In this document: in pieces, positions 36,563 to 45,323 of the stretch | Numbering within the stretch: the stretch's first letter is position 1 | Layout: the number at the start of each line of letters is the position of its first letter | Origin: Burkholderiales bacterium | GTDB lineage: Bacteria > Pseudomonadota > Gammaproteobacteria > Burkholderiales > Burkholderiaceae_C | NCBI GenBank assembly: GCA_026400275.1 | Contig: JAPLPK010000193.1 | Coordinates: 1 to 55,906 of the forward strand | DNA length: 55,906 bases | Direction: 5' to 3' | The notes under the pieces: generated by a model | Seen by the model: only the letters and a program-made list of their open reading frames with translations | What the model was told of the DNA's origin: nothing | Database searches by the model: none | Program-made: the position numbers and the translations under genes

Positions 36563-37250
36563 AGTCGTAGCACAGCTGCGCAAGGCCGGCCACCGCGTAG
36601 CAGCCGTAGGCCGCGACGCCGCCACGCTGGCCGAGGTAGCCGCCGATGCGCACATCGCCGCCGACACCACCACGCCCGAAGGCGCGGCAGAAGCCATCGC
36701 CGCCTGCGTAGCCCAGTTGGGCGGCCCGCCCACGCTGCTGGCCCACTGCGTGGGTAGCACGCTGATTGCGCCCCTGCACCGCAGCACGGCAGCCCAGTAC
36801 CGCGAGGTGATGCGCATCAACCTGGACAGCGCCTTCTTCATGCTGCAAGCCTGGGTGGAAGCTCTGCGCGTGGCCAAGCTACCGGGTGCCGCCGTGCTCG
36901 CGTCCAGCGTGGTGTCGCGCATAGGCGTGGCCAACCACGAGGCGATTGCCGCAGCCAAAGGCGGCATCGAAGCCCTGGCCCGCAGCGCTGCCGCCACCTA
37001 CGCCCCGCTAGGCCTGCGCATCAACGTCGTCGCCCCCGGCATGACCGACACCCCCATGACCGCCAGCATGCTGCGCATGGACGCCATGCGCGAAGGCGCG
37101 GGCAAGCAATACCCGCTAGGCGGCGTGCAGACCGCCGTGCAGGTGGCAGACGCCATGGCCTGGCTGCTGAGCGACGGCGCGGCGCGCATTACGGGGCAAG
37201 TGATTGCGGTGGACGGCGGGTTTACCACCGTGCGGCCCCTGGTACGGTAG
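36495..37250 (+). CDS. SDR family oxidoreductase without the usual catalytic tyrosine
   Basis: A classical short-chain dehydrogenase fold of 251 residues. The nucleotide motif TGARGGIG is at 14-21, NLDSAFFMLQ is the NNAG-like region, and the C-terminal AARITGQVIAVDGGF is standard. The active-site YxxxK reads IAAAK, with isoleucine in place of tyrosine (NHEAIAAAKGG), while the lysine and the serine (ASSVVSRIG) remain. It may be catalytically altered or act in another role. ATG 36495 lies inside the 3' end of the photolyase-like gene, so the two are co-transcribed. Confidence 0.85.
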   Translation: MTTPTTSPQIALVTGARGGIGREVVAQLRKAGHRVAAVGRDAATLAEVAADAHIAADTTTPEGAAEAIAACVAQLGGPPTLLAHCVGSTLIAPLHRSTAAQYREVMRINLDSAFFMLQAWVEALRVAKLPGAAVLASSVVSRIGVANHEAIAAAKGGIEALARSAAATYAPLGLRINVVAPGMTDTPMTASMLRMDAMREGAGKQYPLGGVQTAVQVADAMAWLLSDGAARITGQVIAVDGGFTTVRPLVR

Positions 37251-37261
37251 GTGTGGACGCT

Positions 37262-37330
37262 AGTAGAAATTGCTATTGAATTCGTAGCTACTACCGCATA
37301 TAGCACATGCGCCAGAGCTATTTTTCACCA
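37262..37330 (+). repeat. Palindromic repeat, copy H
   Basis: TTGCTATTGAATTCGTAGCTACTACCGCATATAGCACATGCGCCAGAGCTATTTTTCACC, in order. It is the best example of the long left end (TTGCTATTGAATTCGTAGCTAC), which it shares with copy B in gpsA. It starts 12 bases after the SDR stop. Confidence 0.75.
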
Positions 37331-37653
37331 ACATAGTTGCCAACAGTTGCACACCTACTGGCACGGTCAAGCTGCGCCTACCGGTTTATGCCCACCACGG
37401 TGACGCCATGCGGGCACGCATGCCTATCCATCGCTTGCACCTGCCGCAAACAAAAAATCCCTGCAACTTTGTGGTTGCAGGGATTTCAGGAATGGGCCTA
37501 AGTGGAGATATGAACTGCGGTAAAACCCAATTCACCGGGCCTTCTACTTTCAATAAGTTACCAACCATTCCCCGCCAGCGAAGACCACTTCACCAGATAC
37601 CTGGATGCGAGCAAGGTTCGGCGCACGCATTCGATGGCATAACTGCCCAAGGT
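37331..37653. other. Intergenic region between SDR and PEP-CTERM genes
   Basis: About 320 bases without a gene. It holds the terminator at 37455-37486. The rest (37490-37653) shows no gene, no tRNA and no repeat that I recognise. Confidence 0.6.
37448..37487 (-). terminator. Terminator for the PEP-CTERM gene
   Basis: A 13-bp stem (AAATCCCTGCAAC / GTTGCAGGGATTT) with a 6-base loop. On the minus strand it is followed by a run of Ts (TTTTTTGTTTG), so it acts in that direction, 167 bases beyond the PEP-CTERM stop. Confidence 0.85.
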
Positions 37654-38211
37654 TCAGCTACGGCGACGACGCACAGCTGCCAAGCCAACCAAAGCCAGCC
37701 CAACCAAGGCAATAGAGTTGGGTTCCGGGACGGTCGAAGTTGCAACAACCGGGGTGCCGTCGCTGAAGACCAAATTGCTGCGGTCTAAATCAGAAGCAAC
37801 AATCCTCACCGAATACAAATCGCCACTCGCAGCGCTAACGCGAAATCCAATAGAAAACACCCCGTCCAATAATTCCGGTATGGATTCTAAGGAGCCCAAA
37901 ACTAGCAGTTGTCGATTGAAACGCTGGGATAAGAACGAACGTTGCAGCCCTACTCCATCCAAATCACCAAAGATATCGATATCTACAGATAAATGATCCC
38001 ACGAAGCCCCGGAAACATTCAAGCGGATAAGCTGATAGGCCCCATTGGGCAATTTCGGTAAGCTAAAGTTGTAAATCAAATCGTCACTTGCACTTGTTCC
38101 CACAGGCACTGGAACCGCATGCGCCGAAGTGCCTACCAGGGCCCCCACCATGCCGGCGGCAAGGCACAAATGCTTAAGAGACAAAGCGGTGAAGATCTTT
38201 TTGATGCGCAT
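37654..38211 (-). CDS. PEP-CTERM sorting-domain protein
   Basis: An exported protein of 185 residues. It has an N-terminal signal peptide ending SAHAVP (about residue 33), a beta-rich middle (residues 40-155) without a known domain, and a C-terminal PEP-CTERM signal: VPEPNS, then a hydrophobic helix (IALVGLALVGLAAV) and a basic RRRRS tail. The signal is removed by an exosortase, which is not in the window. Its GC content is visibly lower than that of its neighbours, which hints at horizontal origin. Confidence 0.88.
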   Translation of the reverse strand: MRIKKIFTALSLKHLCLAAGMVGALVGTSAHAVPVPVGTSASDDLIYNFSLPKLPNGAYQLIRLNVSGASWDHLSVDIDIFGDLDGVGLQRSFLSQRFNRQLLVLGSLESIPELLDGVFSIGFRVSAASGDLYSVRIVASDLDRSNLVFSDGTPVVATSTVPEPNSIALVGLALVGLAAVRRRRS

Positions 38212-38422
38212 GGCCGAATAACTTTTCTTGACTATTGAATGGGAGGGGTGTTTCCCGCCGTTATCAGCACCATGTGTGCCACGTCAAAATAGTTTTTTTA
38301 AATCATCAACTTGAGCGGAAAATTTGCACGGCAACCAAGGCAGTTGTCAAGAAATCCGACAGGGCTAACAGATGTTGGCACTGAGCAATCAATAGGTCAG
38401 CGCTGATAGGCAGCAATAGTGG

Positions 38423-39973
38423 TCAAAACAAGTCGAGCTGGGCTGACGGCGCTGGCGTACGTGGCGGTCGGTTGCGCTTGCTGCCGGTAGTGGTGGGCAA
38501 GCCAGCTTTGCGCGACCCATGCTTGTCCTGGATGGCGTTCGCCTCAGCCTTGGCTTTCGGGGTGCCGCGCAGACCATAAAGCCGCTCTTTGGCCTGCTTC
38601 ACTGCCGCAGCGTCGTCCACGATGGGCGCGGGGTAATGCTGGCCTATCACGCAGCCTGCCGCACGCTGCTGCGCCGCGCCCATCAGCCACGGCGTAGGCA
38701 GCAGAGACAAGGGCACGTTGGCCAATTCGGGCACCCAGCGGCGGATGAACACGCCGACCGGGTCGTGGTCTTGCGCCTGCTTGGTGGGTGAGTAGATGCG
38801 CAAGGTATTGATGCCGGTGGTGCCGCTTTGCATCTGCATCTGGCACCAATGGATGCCGGGCTCGAAGTCCAGAAACTGCCGCGCCAGAAACAAGCCGGTC
38901 TCGCGCCAGTGCAGCCACAAATGGTATGACGCAAAAGACACCAGCATGGCCCGCATGCGGAAGTTCAGCCAGCCGGTGGCTTTGAGGCTGCGCATACAGG
39001 CGTCCACCATCGGGTAGCCGGTCTGGCCGGCGCACCAGGCGTCAAACCGCCCGGCGTCAAAATCGTCTTCACGCAGGCCGTCGTACACGCGGGCAAAGTT
39101 CTGCTGTTCGATCTGGGGCGCGTCCTCCAGCTTTTGCATGAAATGGCAATGCCAGTGCAGGCGCCCGGCAAAGCTGCGCAGCGCGCCCAGCCAATGGCGA
39201 TCTTCCCCATCACCCGCCTCGCGGACGGCGCGTATCCGCACTTGCGTGGCCTGGTAAACCTGGCGCACGGACAGTGTGCCAAACGCCAGGTGCGGGCTCA
39301 GGCGGCTGCAGCCGTCTTCTGCTGTCAAAGGGCTGGACAAAGACTTCGCATAGGCCCCACCCCGCATGTGCAGAAAGCTCTGTAGAACGCCGTGCGCCGC
39401 TGCCTCGCCGGCGGCCTGCACGCGGCGGCCGTGGGGTTGCAGGCCCAGCTGCTCCAGCGTAGGCAGATCGGCCAAAGCCACCCTGGCGCCTTGCCAGCCC
39501 AGCGGCATATCAACCTGGCGCTGGCCCATGCGCTGCTGCCAACGCTCGGCCCAGCCGTTGCGCGAGCGCAGACGGCGCACCACGCCGGTCTGCGCAAACT
39601 CTTGCCAGGCGATACCGTGGGCGCGGCACCAGTCGGCCACCGCCACGTCCCGCGCATAGCTCCAGCCCGGGCCGGTTTCCTCATGGCTCAGCAGATGCGC
39701 CACGCCATGGCTGCGCCGCAGCTGTGCCAACGCCTCAATCACCGGCCCCACGTGCACCAGCAGTGGCAAGCCGCGCACAGCCAATGCCTGGCGCAACTCC
39801 GCCAGGCATTGCAACGCAAACTCCACATGCTGGCTATCGCACTCGGGGCTGTGCAGCCATTCCGGCTCCAGCACGAACAGGCCCAGCACCGGCCCGGGCA
39901 AAGCCGCAGCGGCAGCCAATGGCGCGTGGTCGGCCACCCGCAAATCTTTCTTGAACCATACGACAGTGCACAT
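38423..39973 (-). CDS. Class I-like deoxyribodipyrimidine photolyase/cryptochrome
   Basis: A 516-residue photolyase/cryptochrome-family protein. The N-terminal antenna domain opens with VVWFKKDLRVADHAPL and VLGLFVLEPEW. The FAD domain has AYAKSLSSPLTAEDGCSRLSPHLAFGTLS, GYPMVDACMRSLKATGWLNFRMRAMLVSF and INTLRIYSPTKQAQDHDPVGVFIRRWVPEL. The last 40 residues are basic and low-complexity. ATG 39973 fits the family; a longer upstream frame gives no match. CPD repair is likely but a signalling role cannot be excluded. It is a third member of the family in 7 kb. Confidence 0.9.
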   Translation of the reverse strand: MCTVVWFKKDLRVADHAPLAAAAALPGPVLGLFVLEPEWLHSPECDSQHVEFALQCLAELRQALAVRGLPLLVHVGPVIEALAQLRRSHGVAHLLSHEETGPGWSYARDVAVADWCRAHGIAWQEFAQTGVVRRLRSRNGWAERWQQRMGQRQVDMPLGWQGARVALADLPTLEQLGLQPHGRRVQAAGEAAAHGVLQSFLHMRGGAYAKSLSSPLTAEDGCSRLSPHLAFGTLSVRQVYQATQVRIRAVREAGDGEDRHWLGALRSFAGRLHWHCHFMQKLEDAPQIEQQNFARVYDGLREDDFDAGRFDAWCAGQTGYPMVDACMRSLKATGWLNFRMRAMLVSFASYHLWLHWRETGLFLARQFLDFEPGIHWCQMQMQSGTTGINTLRIYSPTKQAQDHDPVGVFIRRWVPELANVPLSLLPTPWLMGAAQQRAAGCVIGQHYPAPIVDDAAAVKQAKERLYGLRGTPKAKAEANAIQDKHGSRKAGLPTTTGSKRNRPPRTPAPSAQLDLF

Positions 39974-40110
39974 GGCGACACTGTCGCCGATTTCAGTTTC
40001 CGCCGGTGTGCAGCCCGCAAATGCCCCCCACAATGTGTTGCCGGCGGGCTGAGGATTGCCGATACCTTCCGTTAACATGCCGCATTCCATAGCAGAGCAG
40101 TTTGGCCACC

Positions 40111-41919
40111 ATGACACCTCGTATGCGCACCGCCTCTCCCGTGCTCCCTGCCACCCGCCCGGTCTATGCGGCCTGCCTTGCTGCGCTGGTGTTGCTGCAA
40201 GCTGCTTGCTCGTCCACGCCGCTGCCGCCCTGGCCCTCGTCCGCCGACACAGCTGCGCCGACACGCACTGCGCCGACACCGGCACCCACACCTAGCAAGC
40301 CAGCGGCAGAGCTCCCAGCGGCCGTGGCCAGCCCGGTTAACACCCCGCAGATCACCACGCCTGCCGATGCCGGTGCCGACGCCACAGAGAGCCCGGCAGT
40401 GGCTGCGCGCTTCCCTGCCCCGTCGCTGGCCTACAGCACACCCGGCCTGCAAAGCGGACGCAACAGCTTTACCACCAACCCGGAAATCATCGATTGGCTC
40501 AACGAGCTGGCAGACCACCCCAGCCAGGGGGTCAAGGCCACAGTACTGTCCATGGGCCAGTCGCAGCAAGGCTCGCCCCTGGTGGCCCTGCTGCTGACCC
40601 GGGCCTCCAGCCCCGATGCACCCACGGTGCTGGCCACCGGGCGACCCACCGTACTGCTGGTGGGGCAGCAGCATGGCAATGAACCCGCCGGCAGCGAAGC
40701 GCTGCTGGTGGTGGCCCGTGAGCTCAGCCAGGGCCTGCTGGAGCCCTTGCTGGACAAGATCAACGTCATCCTGGTGCCACGCGCCAACCCGGATGGAGCC
40801 GCCGCCAACCAGCGTGCCACCGCCAACGGCATCGACATGAACCGCGACCACCTGCTGCTGAACACCCCCGAAGCCCGCGCCCTGGCCCAGCTGGAGCGCA
40901 GCTACCAGCCCATGGTGGTAGTGGACGCACACGAGTACACGGTGGCGGGCCGCTACCTGCAAAAGTTCGGCGGCATCCAGAAGTACGACGCGCTGCTGCA
41001 GTACGCCATGACGGCCAATCTGCCCGAATTTCTGACCCGCGCCTCCGAGGAGTGGTTTCGCCGCCCCCTGCTGACCGCCCTCAAGAACCAGAAGCTCAGC
41101 AGCGAGTGGTACTACACCACCAGCAACACGGCGGACGACCTGCTGGTCTCCATGGGCGGCACGCAGCCCGATACCGGGCGCAACGTCAACGGCCTGAAAA
41201 ACACGGTCAGCATGCTTGTCGAGACCCGGGGCGTGGGCATTGGCAGCCAGCACATTCAGCGCCGCGTGCACACCCAGGTCACGGCCATGGTCAGCATGCT
41301 GCAAAGTACGGCCAGCCGCGCCGATGAACTGAACCAGCTGCGGCCCTATATGGAGCGTGACGTAGCCAGCCAGGCCTGCCGTGGCAGAGCCGTGGTGGAA
41401 GCCGGCCCCACCAGCGCCCAGTACACACTGACCCTACTGGACCCGAACACCGGCGCCGACCGCAAGGTCACGGTGGACTGGAATTCCGCCCTGGAGCTGC
41501 AAAACACCAAAACCCGCAGCCGCCCCTGCGGCTACTGGCTGTCGGCCAGCTCCACACTGGCCGTGGACCGCCTGCAGATGCTGGGCGTGCAAGTGATGCG
41601 GGTGATGGAGCCTGGCGCCCTGATGGGCGAGTCCTACCTGGAAAGCAGCCGCAGCGAAGGCAGCCGGCAAGACGTGCGCGGCACCATCCAGGACGGCACA
41701 CCCATCGTCCAGACCAAGGTCACGCTGATACCGGGGGTGGTGGATGCGCCGCAAAACAGCTTTTATGTGCCGCTGAGCCAGCCCCTGGGCAACCTGGTGT
41801 TGGCGGCCCTGGAGCCGGACACGCAGAACAGCTATTTCGCCAACCACCTGTTGGATGGCTTGCGTGACCTGTCACGCGTCACGGCCGAGCCGACGGTACG
41901 GATGGAGAAGCTGCCCTGA
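40111..41919 (+). CDS. M14-family carboxypeptidase-like lipoprotein
   Basis: A 602-residue secreted protein with a lipoprotein signal (lipobox LLQAAC, about residue 33) and a proline/threonine/alanine linker (residues 40-105). The M14 zinc carboxypeptidase domain follows: GQQHGNEPAG (HxxE), PRANPDGA, GIDMNRDH and the third ligand in DAHEY. The C-terminal 200 residues are beta-rich without a clear match. ATG 40111 fits the lipobox. Substrate is likely peptidoglycan-type or a peptide, but is not known. Confidence 0.85.
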   Translation: MTPRMRTASPVLPATRPVYAACLAALVLLQAACSSTPLPPWPSSADTAAPTRTAPTPAPTPSKPAAELPAAVASPVNTPQITTPADAGADATESPAVAARFPAPSLAYSTPGLQSGRNSFTTNPEIIDWLNELADHPSQGVKATVLSMGQSQQGSPLVALLLTRASSPDAPTVLATGRPTVLLVGQQHGNEPAGSEALLVVARELSQGLLEPLLDKINVILVPRANPDGAAANQRATANGIDMNRDHLLLNTPEARALAQLERSYQPMVVVDAHEYTVAGRYLQKFGGIQKYDALLQYAMTANLPEFLTRASEEWFRRPLLTALKNQKLSSEWYYTTSNTADDLLVSMGGTQPDTGRNVNGLKNTVSMLVETRGVGIGSQHIQRRVHTQVTAMVSMLQSTASRADELNQLRPYMERDVASQACRGRAVVEAGPTSAQYTLTLLDPNTGADRKVTVDWNSALELQNTKTRSRPCGYWLSASSTLAVDRLQMLGVQVMRVMEPGALMGESYLESSRSEGSRQDVRGTIQDGTPIVQTKVTLIPGVVDAPQNSFYVPLSQPLGNLVLAALEPDTQNSYFANHLLDGLRDLSRVTAEPTVRMEKLP

Positions 41920-41942
41920 CTTCAAAGGGCTGCGTTTGAGCC

Positions 41943-42581
41943 TCAGGGTGGCAGCGGTGCCGCCGGCGTCTTGGTGTTTTCAGCGTTGCGCTTGCGCGTC
42001 TGCTCAGCGTGTTCGGCGGCGTCCTGCTGCTTGCGCAGATAGCGCTCACGCTCTTCCCCGGCCGTCGCGGCCTTGCGCGCGCGGGTGGCCTGGGCTTCTT
42101 CAAAAGCCTTTTGCTTGCTGTCCAGCGTGGCTTTGCGGGCGGCTTTTTCTTGCGCGGCCTGGGCGGCGGTATGCGGTTGGCGTGGCGTCGAAGGGGTGGG
42201 TGTACGCACCTTGCCCACGCTCTTCTCGCCCGGCGTGGCACTGGCCGGCGGGCTTTCTTCGGCGGCTTTTTGCTCCATGCGCTGCAGCTGCTCGGCACCC
42301 TTGCGCTTTCGCGCGGCATCGTTGAGCAGAATCTCCTGGCGGCGCAGGTCGGCCATCTGGTCACGCCGCTGGGCGCGGTTCGCATCCCGGCAGTCGTTGA
42401 CAGCAAACTTCTGGAAGCAATGGGCCTCTTCGTTGTCGAAACGCTGCTGCACCTGAGCCCGCTCAGACTGGATGCGGATGCGCTCGGCCTGCTCGGCGTC
42501 GGCCGTGGCTTCGGTCTGGGCCTGGGCCTGGGCCAAGGTAGCCCCCAGCAGACAGAGACAAAGAATCAGGGGCTTTTTCAT
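41943..42581 (-). CDS. Secreted charged coiled-coil protein, unknown function
   Basis: A 212-residue protein with a signal peptide ending LAQAQAQ (about residue 22) and long stretches rich in E, K, R, A and Q (ERIRIQSERAQVQQRFDNEEAHC, KAFEEAQATRARKAATAGEERERYL), which look like coiled coil. Two cysteines (about residues 55 and 64, in HCFQKFAVNDC) may form a disulfide. A threonine/proline linker sits in the middle. Its ATG overlaps the stop of zapE by 4 bases. I do not recognise the family. Confidence 0.7.
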   Translation of the reverse strand: MKKPLILCLCLLGATLAQAQAQTEATADAEQAERIRIQSERAQVQQRFDNEEAHCFQKFAVNDCRDANRAQRRDQMADLRRQEILLNDAARKRKGAEQLQRMEQKAAEESPPASATPGEKSVGKVRTPTPSTPRQPHTAAQAAQEKAARKATLDSKQKAFEEAQATRARKAATAGEERERYLRKQQDAAEHAEQTRKRNAENTKTPAAPLPP

Positions 42582-43675
42582 GTGATGTGCGTATCGACGA
42601 TACGGCGCTCCAGCGCCAGGAATTCGGTGGACTGCATCTCGGTCAGGCGGGACACGGTACGCGGGAACTCGTGGGCCAGCGGGCCGTCGGTGTACAAGGC
42701 CTCGGGTGCCACGGCGGCCGACATGATCAGCTTGCAGCGGCGGTCGTACAGCACGTCCACCAGCCAGGTAAAGCGCCGCGCCGGCGACGCCATGTTCACA
42801 GGCATATGCGGCACATCGCTGAGCAGTACGGTATGGAACTGGCTGGCGATTTCCAGGTAATCGTTTTGCGAACGTGGCCCGCCGCACAGCTCGCGGAAAT
42901 CGAACCACACCACACCACCCGCCTTGCGCCGGGCCCGTATCTCGCGGGCCTCGATGTGCAGTATGGGGTCTTCATCCTGCGTCTCGGCCAGGCGGTTGAA
43001 GGCGTTGGTCATCTCCTGGTCCGCTTCAGGGCCCAGCGGGGTATGGTAGAGCTTGACCTGCTCCAGGGTGCGGCGGCGGTAGTCGGTGCCGTTGTCCACG
43101 CTCAGCACTTCCAGCTTTTCATTCAGCAAGGCAATCGCAGGCAAGATGCGGTCGCGGTGCAAGCCGTTGGGGTACAGGTCGTCGGGCTTGAAGTTGGAGG
43201 TAGTGACAAAGCCCACGCCGTTGGCAAACAGCGCGGCCAGCAGCCGGTGCAGGATCATCGCGTCGGTAATGTCGGCTACGTGGAATTCATCGAAGCAGAC
43301 CAAACGGTAGCGCTTGGCCATGCGCTTGCCCAGCTCGTCCAGCGGGTTCACCGTGCCCTGCAGCTCCTGCAGCTCGCGGTGCACCTCGCGCATGAATTCA
43401 TGGAAGTGCAGGCGGGTTTTGCGCTTCAAGGGCACGGCGTTGTAGAAGCAATCCATCAGAAAGCTCTTGCCACGCCCCACCCCGCCGTACATGTAGACGC
43501 CGCGCGGAATCTCCGGGCGGTTGATGAGTTTTTTGAGCGCGTTGGAACGCTTCTCTTTGTACGCTGCCCACTCAGAAGCACAACGCTCCAGTGCTTCCAC
43601 GGCGCGCAACTGCGCCGGATCGGCGGTGTAGCCACGCTGGGCCAGTTCTGCCTCGTAGGCCTGTTTGACGCTCAA
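42578..43675 (-). CDS. zapE: Cell division ATPase ZapE (AFG1-like)
   Basis: ZapE, 365 residues, an AFG1/YhcM-type AAA-like ATPase that in E. coli binds FtsZ and acts late in division. Walker A is GGVGRGKS at 64-71, Walker B VCFDEFHVADITD, and sensor-like TTSNFKPDDLYPNGLHRD follows. Length is usual for the family. It lies downstream of lpdA, with the palindromic repeat copy I (43694-43755) between, so it may have its own promoter. Confidence 0.92.
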   Translation of the reverse strand: MSVKQAYEAELAQRGYTADPAQLRAVEALERCASEWAAYKEKRSNALKKLINRPEIPRGVYMYGGVGRGKSFLMDCFYNAVPLKRKTRLHFHEFMREVHRELQELQGTVNPLDELGKRMAKRYRLVCFDEFHVADITDAMILHRLLAALFANGVGFVTTSNFKPDDLYPNGLHRDRILPAIALLNEKLEVLSVDNGTDYRRRTLEQVKLYHTPLGPEADQEMTNAFNRLAETQDEDPILHIEAREIRARRKAGGVVWFDFRELCGGPRSQNDYLEIASQFHTVLLSDVPHMPVNMASPARRFTWLVDVLYDRRCKLIMSAAVAPEALYTDGPLAHEFPRTVSRLTEMQSTEFLALERRIVDTHIT

Positions 43676-43693
43676 AGAGAAAAACTCCGGTTG

Positions 43694-43755
43694 CTACAAA
43701 TTAAATAGCTGCCAGCGCAGATAGATTCTGCGCTGGCAGCCCTTTTCTTCTAAAA
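43694..43755 (+). repeat. Palindromic repeat, copy I
   Basis: AAATTAAATAGCTGCCAGCGCAGATAGATTCTGCGCTGGCAGCCCTTTTCTTC, in order. The stem is near perfect (GCTGCCAGCGCAG / CTGCGCTGGCAGC). It lies between lpdA and zapE and can work as the lpdA terminator. Confidence 0.85.
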
Positions 43756-43760
43756 CTGGA

Positions 43761-45179
43761 TTAGAAGTTCAGCGTACGCTTGTCCACGGCCAGAGCGGCT
43801 TCCTTGGTGGACTCGCTCAAGCTGGGGTGAGCGTGGCAGATGCGGGCAATGTCTTCCGCGCTGGCGCGGAATTCCATGGCCATCACGCACTCGGCGATCA
43901 GCTCGCTGGCCTGGGGGCCAACGATGTGCACGCCCAGGATTTCGTCTGTGGCAGCATCCGCCAGCATCTTCACCATACCGGTGGTGTCGCCCAGCGCACG
44001 TGCGCGGCCGTTTGCCAGGAACGGGAAGGTACCGGCCTTGTAGGCACGGCCTGCACCCTTGAGCTGCTGCTCGGTCTGGCCCACCCAAGCGATTTCCGGG
44101 TTGGTGTAGATCACCCAAGGCACGGTGTTGAAGTTCACATGGCCGTGCTGGCCGGCGATGCGCTCGGCAACCGCCACGCCTTCTTCCTCGGCCTTGTGCG
44201 CAAGCATGGGGCCGCGCACCACGTCACCCACCGCCCACACATTGGGCAGGTTGGTCTTGCAGTCGCCGTCCACGGTGATCGCGCCACGCTCGTCCAGCGC
44301 CAGACCCACCACTTCGGCACCCAGGCCAATGGTGTTGGGCACGCGGCCGATGGAGACGATCAGCTTGTCCACATCCAGCAACTGGGCTTCGCCCTTGGCA
44401 TCGGTGTAGGCAATATTCACGCCCTTCTTACCCGTTTTGATCTCGCCGACCTTCACGCCCAGGTTGATCTTCAGGCCTTGCTTGTCGAAAGCCTTTTTGG
44501 CTTCCTTGGCGATCTGCTCGTCCACCGCGCCCAGGAAGGTCGGCAGACCTTCGAGGATGGTGACTTCGGCACCCAGGCGACGCCAGACTGAGCCCATCTC
44601 CAGGCCGATCACGCCGGAGCCGATCAGGCCCAGCTTCTTTGGCACAGCGCCGACGCGCAGCGCGCCGTCGTTGGACAGCACCAGCTCTTCGTCAAACGGC
44701 GTGCCGGGCAAGGCGCGGGCGTTGGAGCCGGTAGCGATGACGATGTGCTTGCCGACCAGGGACTCTTCGCCCACCGTGATTTCGTAGCCGCCGTCCTTGG
44801 CTGCGGCGAAAGTGCCACGACCGTGGAAGAAGGTGATCTTGTTCTTCTTGAACAGGTACTGGATGCCGTCGTTGTTCTGCTTCACGACGATGTCCTTGCG
44901 GGCAATCATCCTGCCCACATCCATCTCCAGACCGGACACGGAAATACCGTGGTCGGCGAAGTGGTGGCTGGCCTGGTCATAGTGCTCGCTGGATTGCAGC
45001 AGCGCCTTGGAGGGAATGCAGCCCACGTTGGTGCAGGTGCCGCCCAGAGCGGGGCCGCCCTTGGCGTTCTTCCACTCGTCGATACAGGCCACGTTGAAGC
45101 CCAGCTGGGCTGCACGGATGGCAGCAATGTAGCCACCGGGGCCGCCGCCGATGACGATCACGTCAAAATTCTTAGACAT
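43761..45179 (-). CDS. lpdA: Dihydrolipoyl dehydrogenase (E3)
   Basis: A 472-residue flavoprotein that reoxidises the dihydrolipoyl group of the 2-oxoglutarate dehydrogenase complex with NAD. It shows the FAD motif GGGPGGYIAAIRAAQLG, the redox pair C49/C54 in GGTCTNVGCIPSK, the NAD motif GSGVIGLEMGSVWRRLG, and the C-terminal HAHPSLSE active site. It is third in the sucA-sucB-lpdA operon, 144 bases after sucB, with a GC-rich hairpin repeat in the gap. Confidence 0.97.
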   Translation of the reverse strand: MSKNFDVIVIGGGPGGYIAAIRAAQLGFNVACIDEWKNAKGGPALGGTCTNVGCIPSKALLQSSEHYDQASHHFADHGISVSGLEMDVGRMIARKDIVVKQNNDGIQYLFKKNKITFFHGRGTFAAAKDGGYEITVGEESLVGKHIVIATGSNARALPGTPFDEELVLSNDGALRVGAVPKKLGLIGSGVIGLEMGSVWRRLGAEVTILEGLPTFLGAVDEQIAKEAKKAFDKQGLKINLGVKVGEIKTGKKGVNIAYTDAKGEAQLLDVDKLIVSIGRVPNTIGLGAEVVGLALDERGAITVDGDCKTNLPNVWAVGDVVRGPMLAHKAEEEGVAVAERIAGQHGHVNFNTVPWVIYTNPEIAWVGQTEQQLKGAGRAYKAGTFPFLANGRARALGDTTGMVKMLADAATDEILGVHIVGPQASELIAECVMAMEFRASAEDIARICHAHPSLSESTKEAALAVDKRTLNF

Positions 45180-45270
45180 AGTTAAATCCCAATTTAGTTG
45201 CAGTCATACCGCTTGGTGCTGACTGGCCTTCCAGGAACACCGCGGAACTGGCTTTGCCAGGCCGCTGGTG

Positions 45271-45312
45271 TTGCCCCCTGCAAGGGGGAGGCGGCAAAGC
45301 CGCCCGGGGGTG
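45271..45312. repeat. GC-rich double-hairpin intergenic element
   Basis: Two adjacent palindromes, CCCCCTGCAAGGGGG and GGCGGCAAAGCCGCC, in the sucB-lpdA gap. The stems are strong but no T-tract follows. I recall similar C/G-box repeats from other Comamonadaceae genomes; only one copy is seen here. Confidence 0.5.
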
Positions 45313-45323
45313 TGCCTAGTTCT

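Noticed and set aside
37455-37486. Hairpin considered as part of a tRNA or other RNA gene
   Set aside because: A single stem with a T-tract on the minus strand is a terminator; no cloverleaf can be drawn around it.
39974-40291. Extended N-terminus of the class I-like photolyase
   Set aside because: The family N-terminus (VVWFKKDLR) begins at the 39973 start, and the extension overlaps the divergent peptidase gene.
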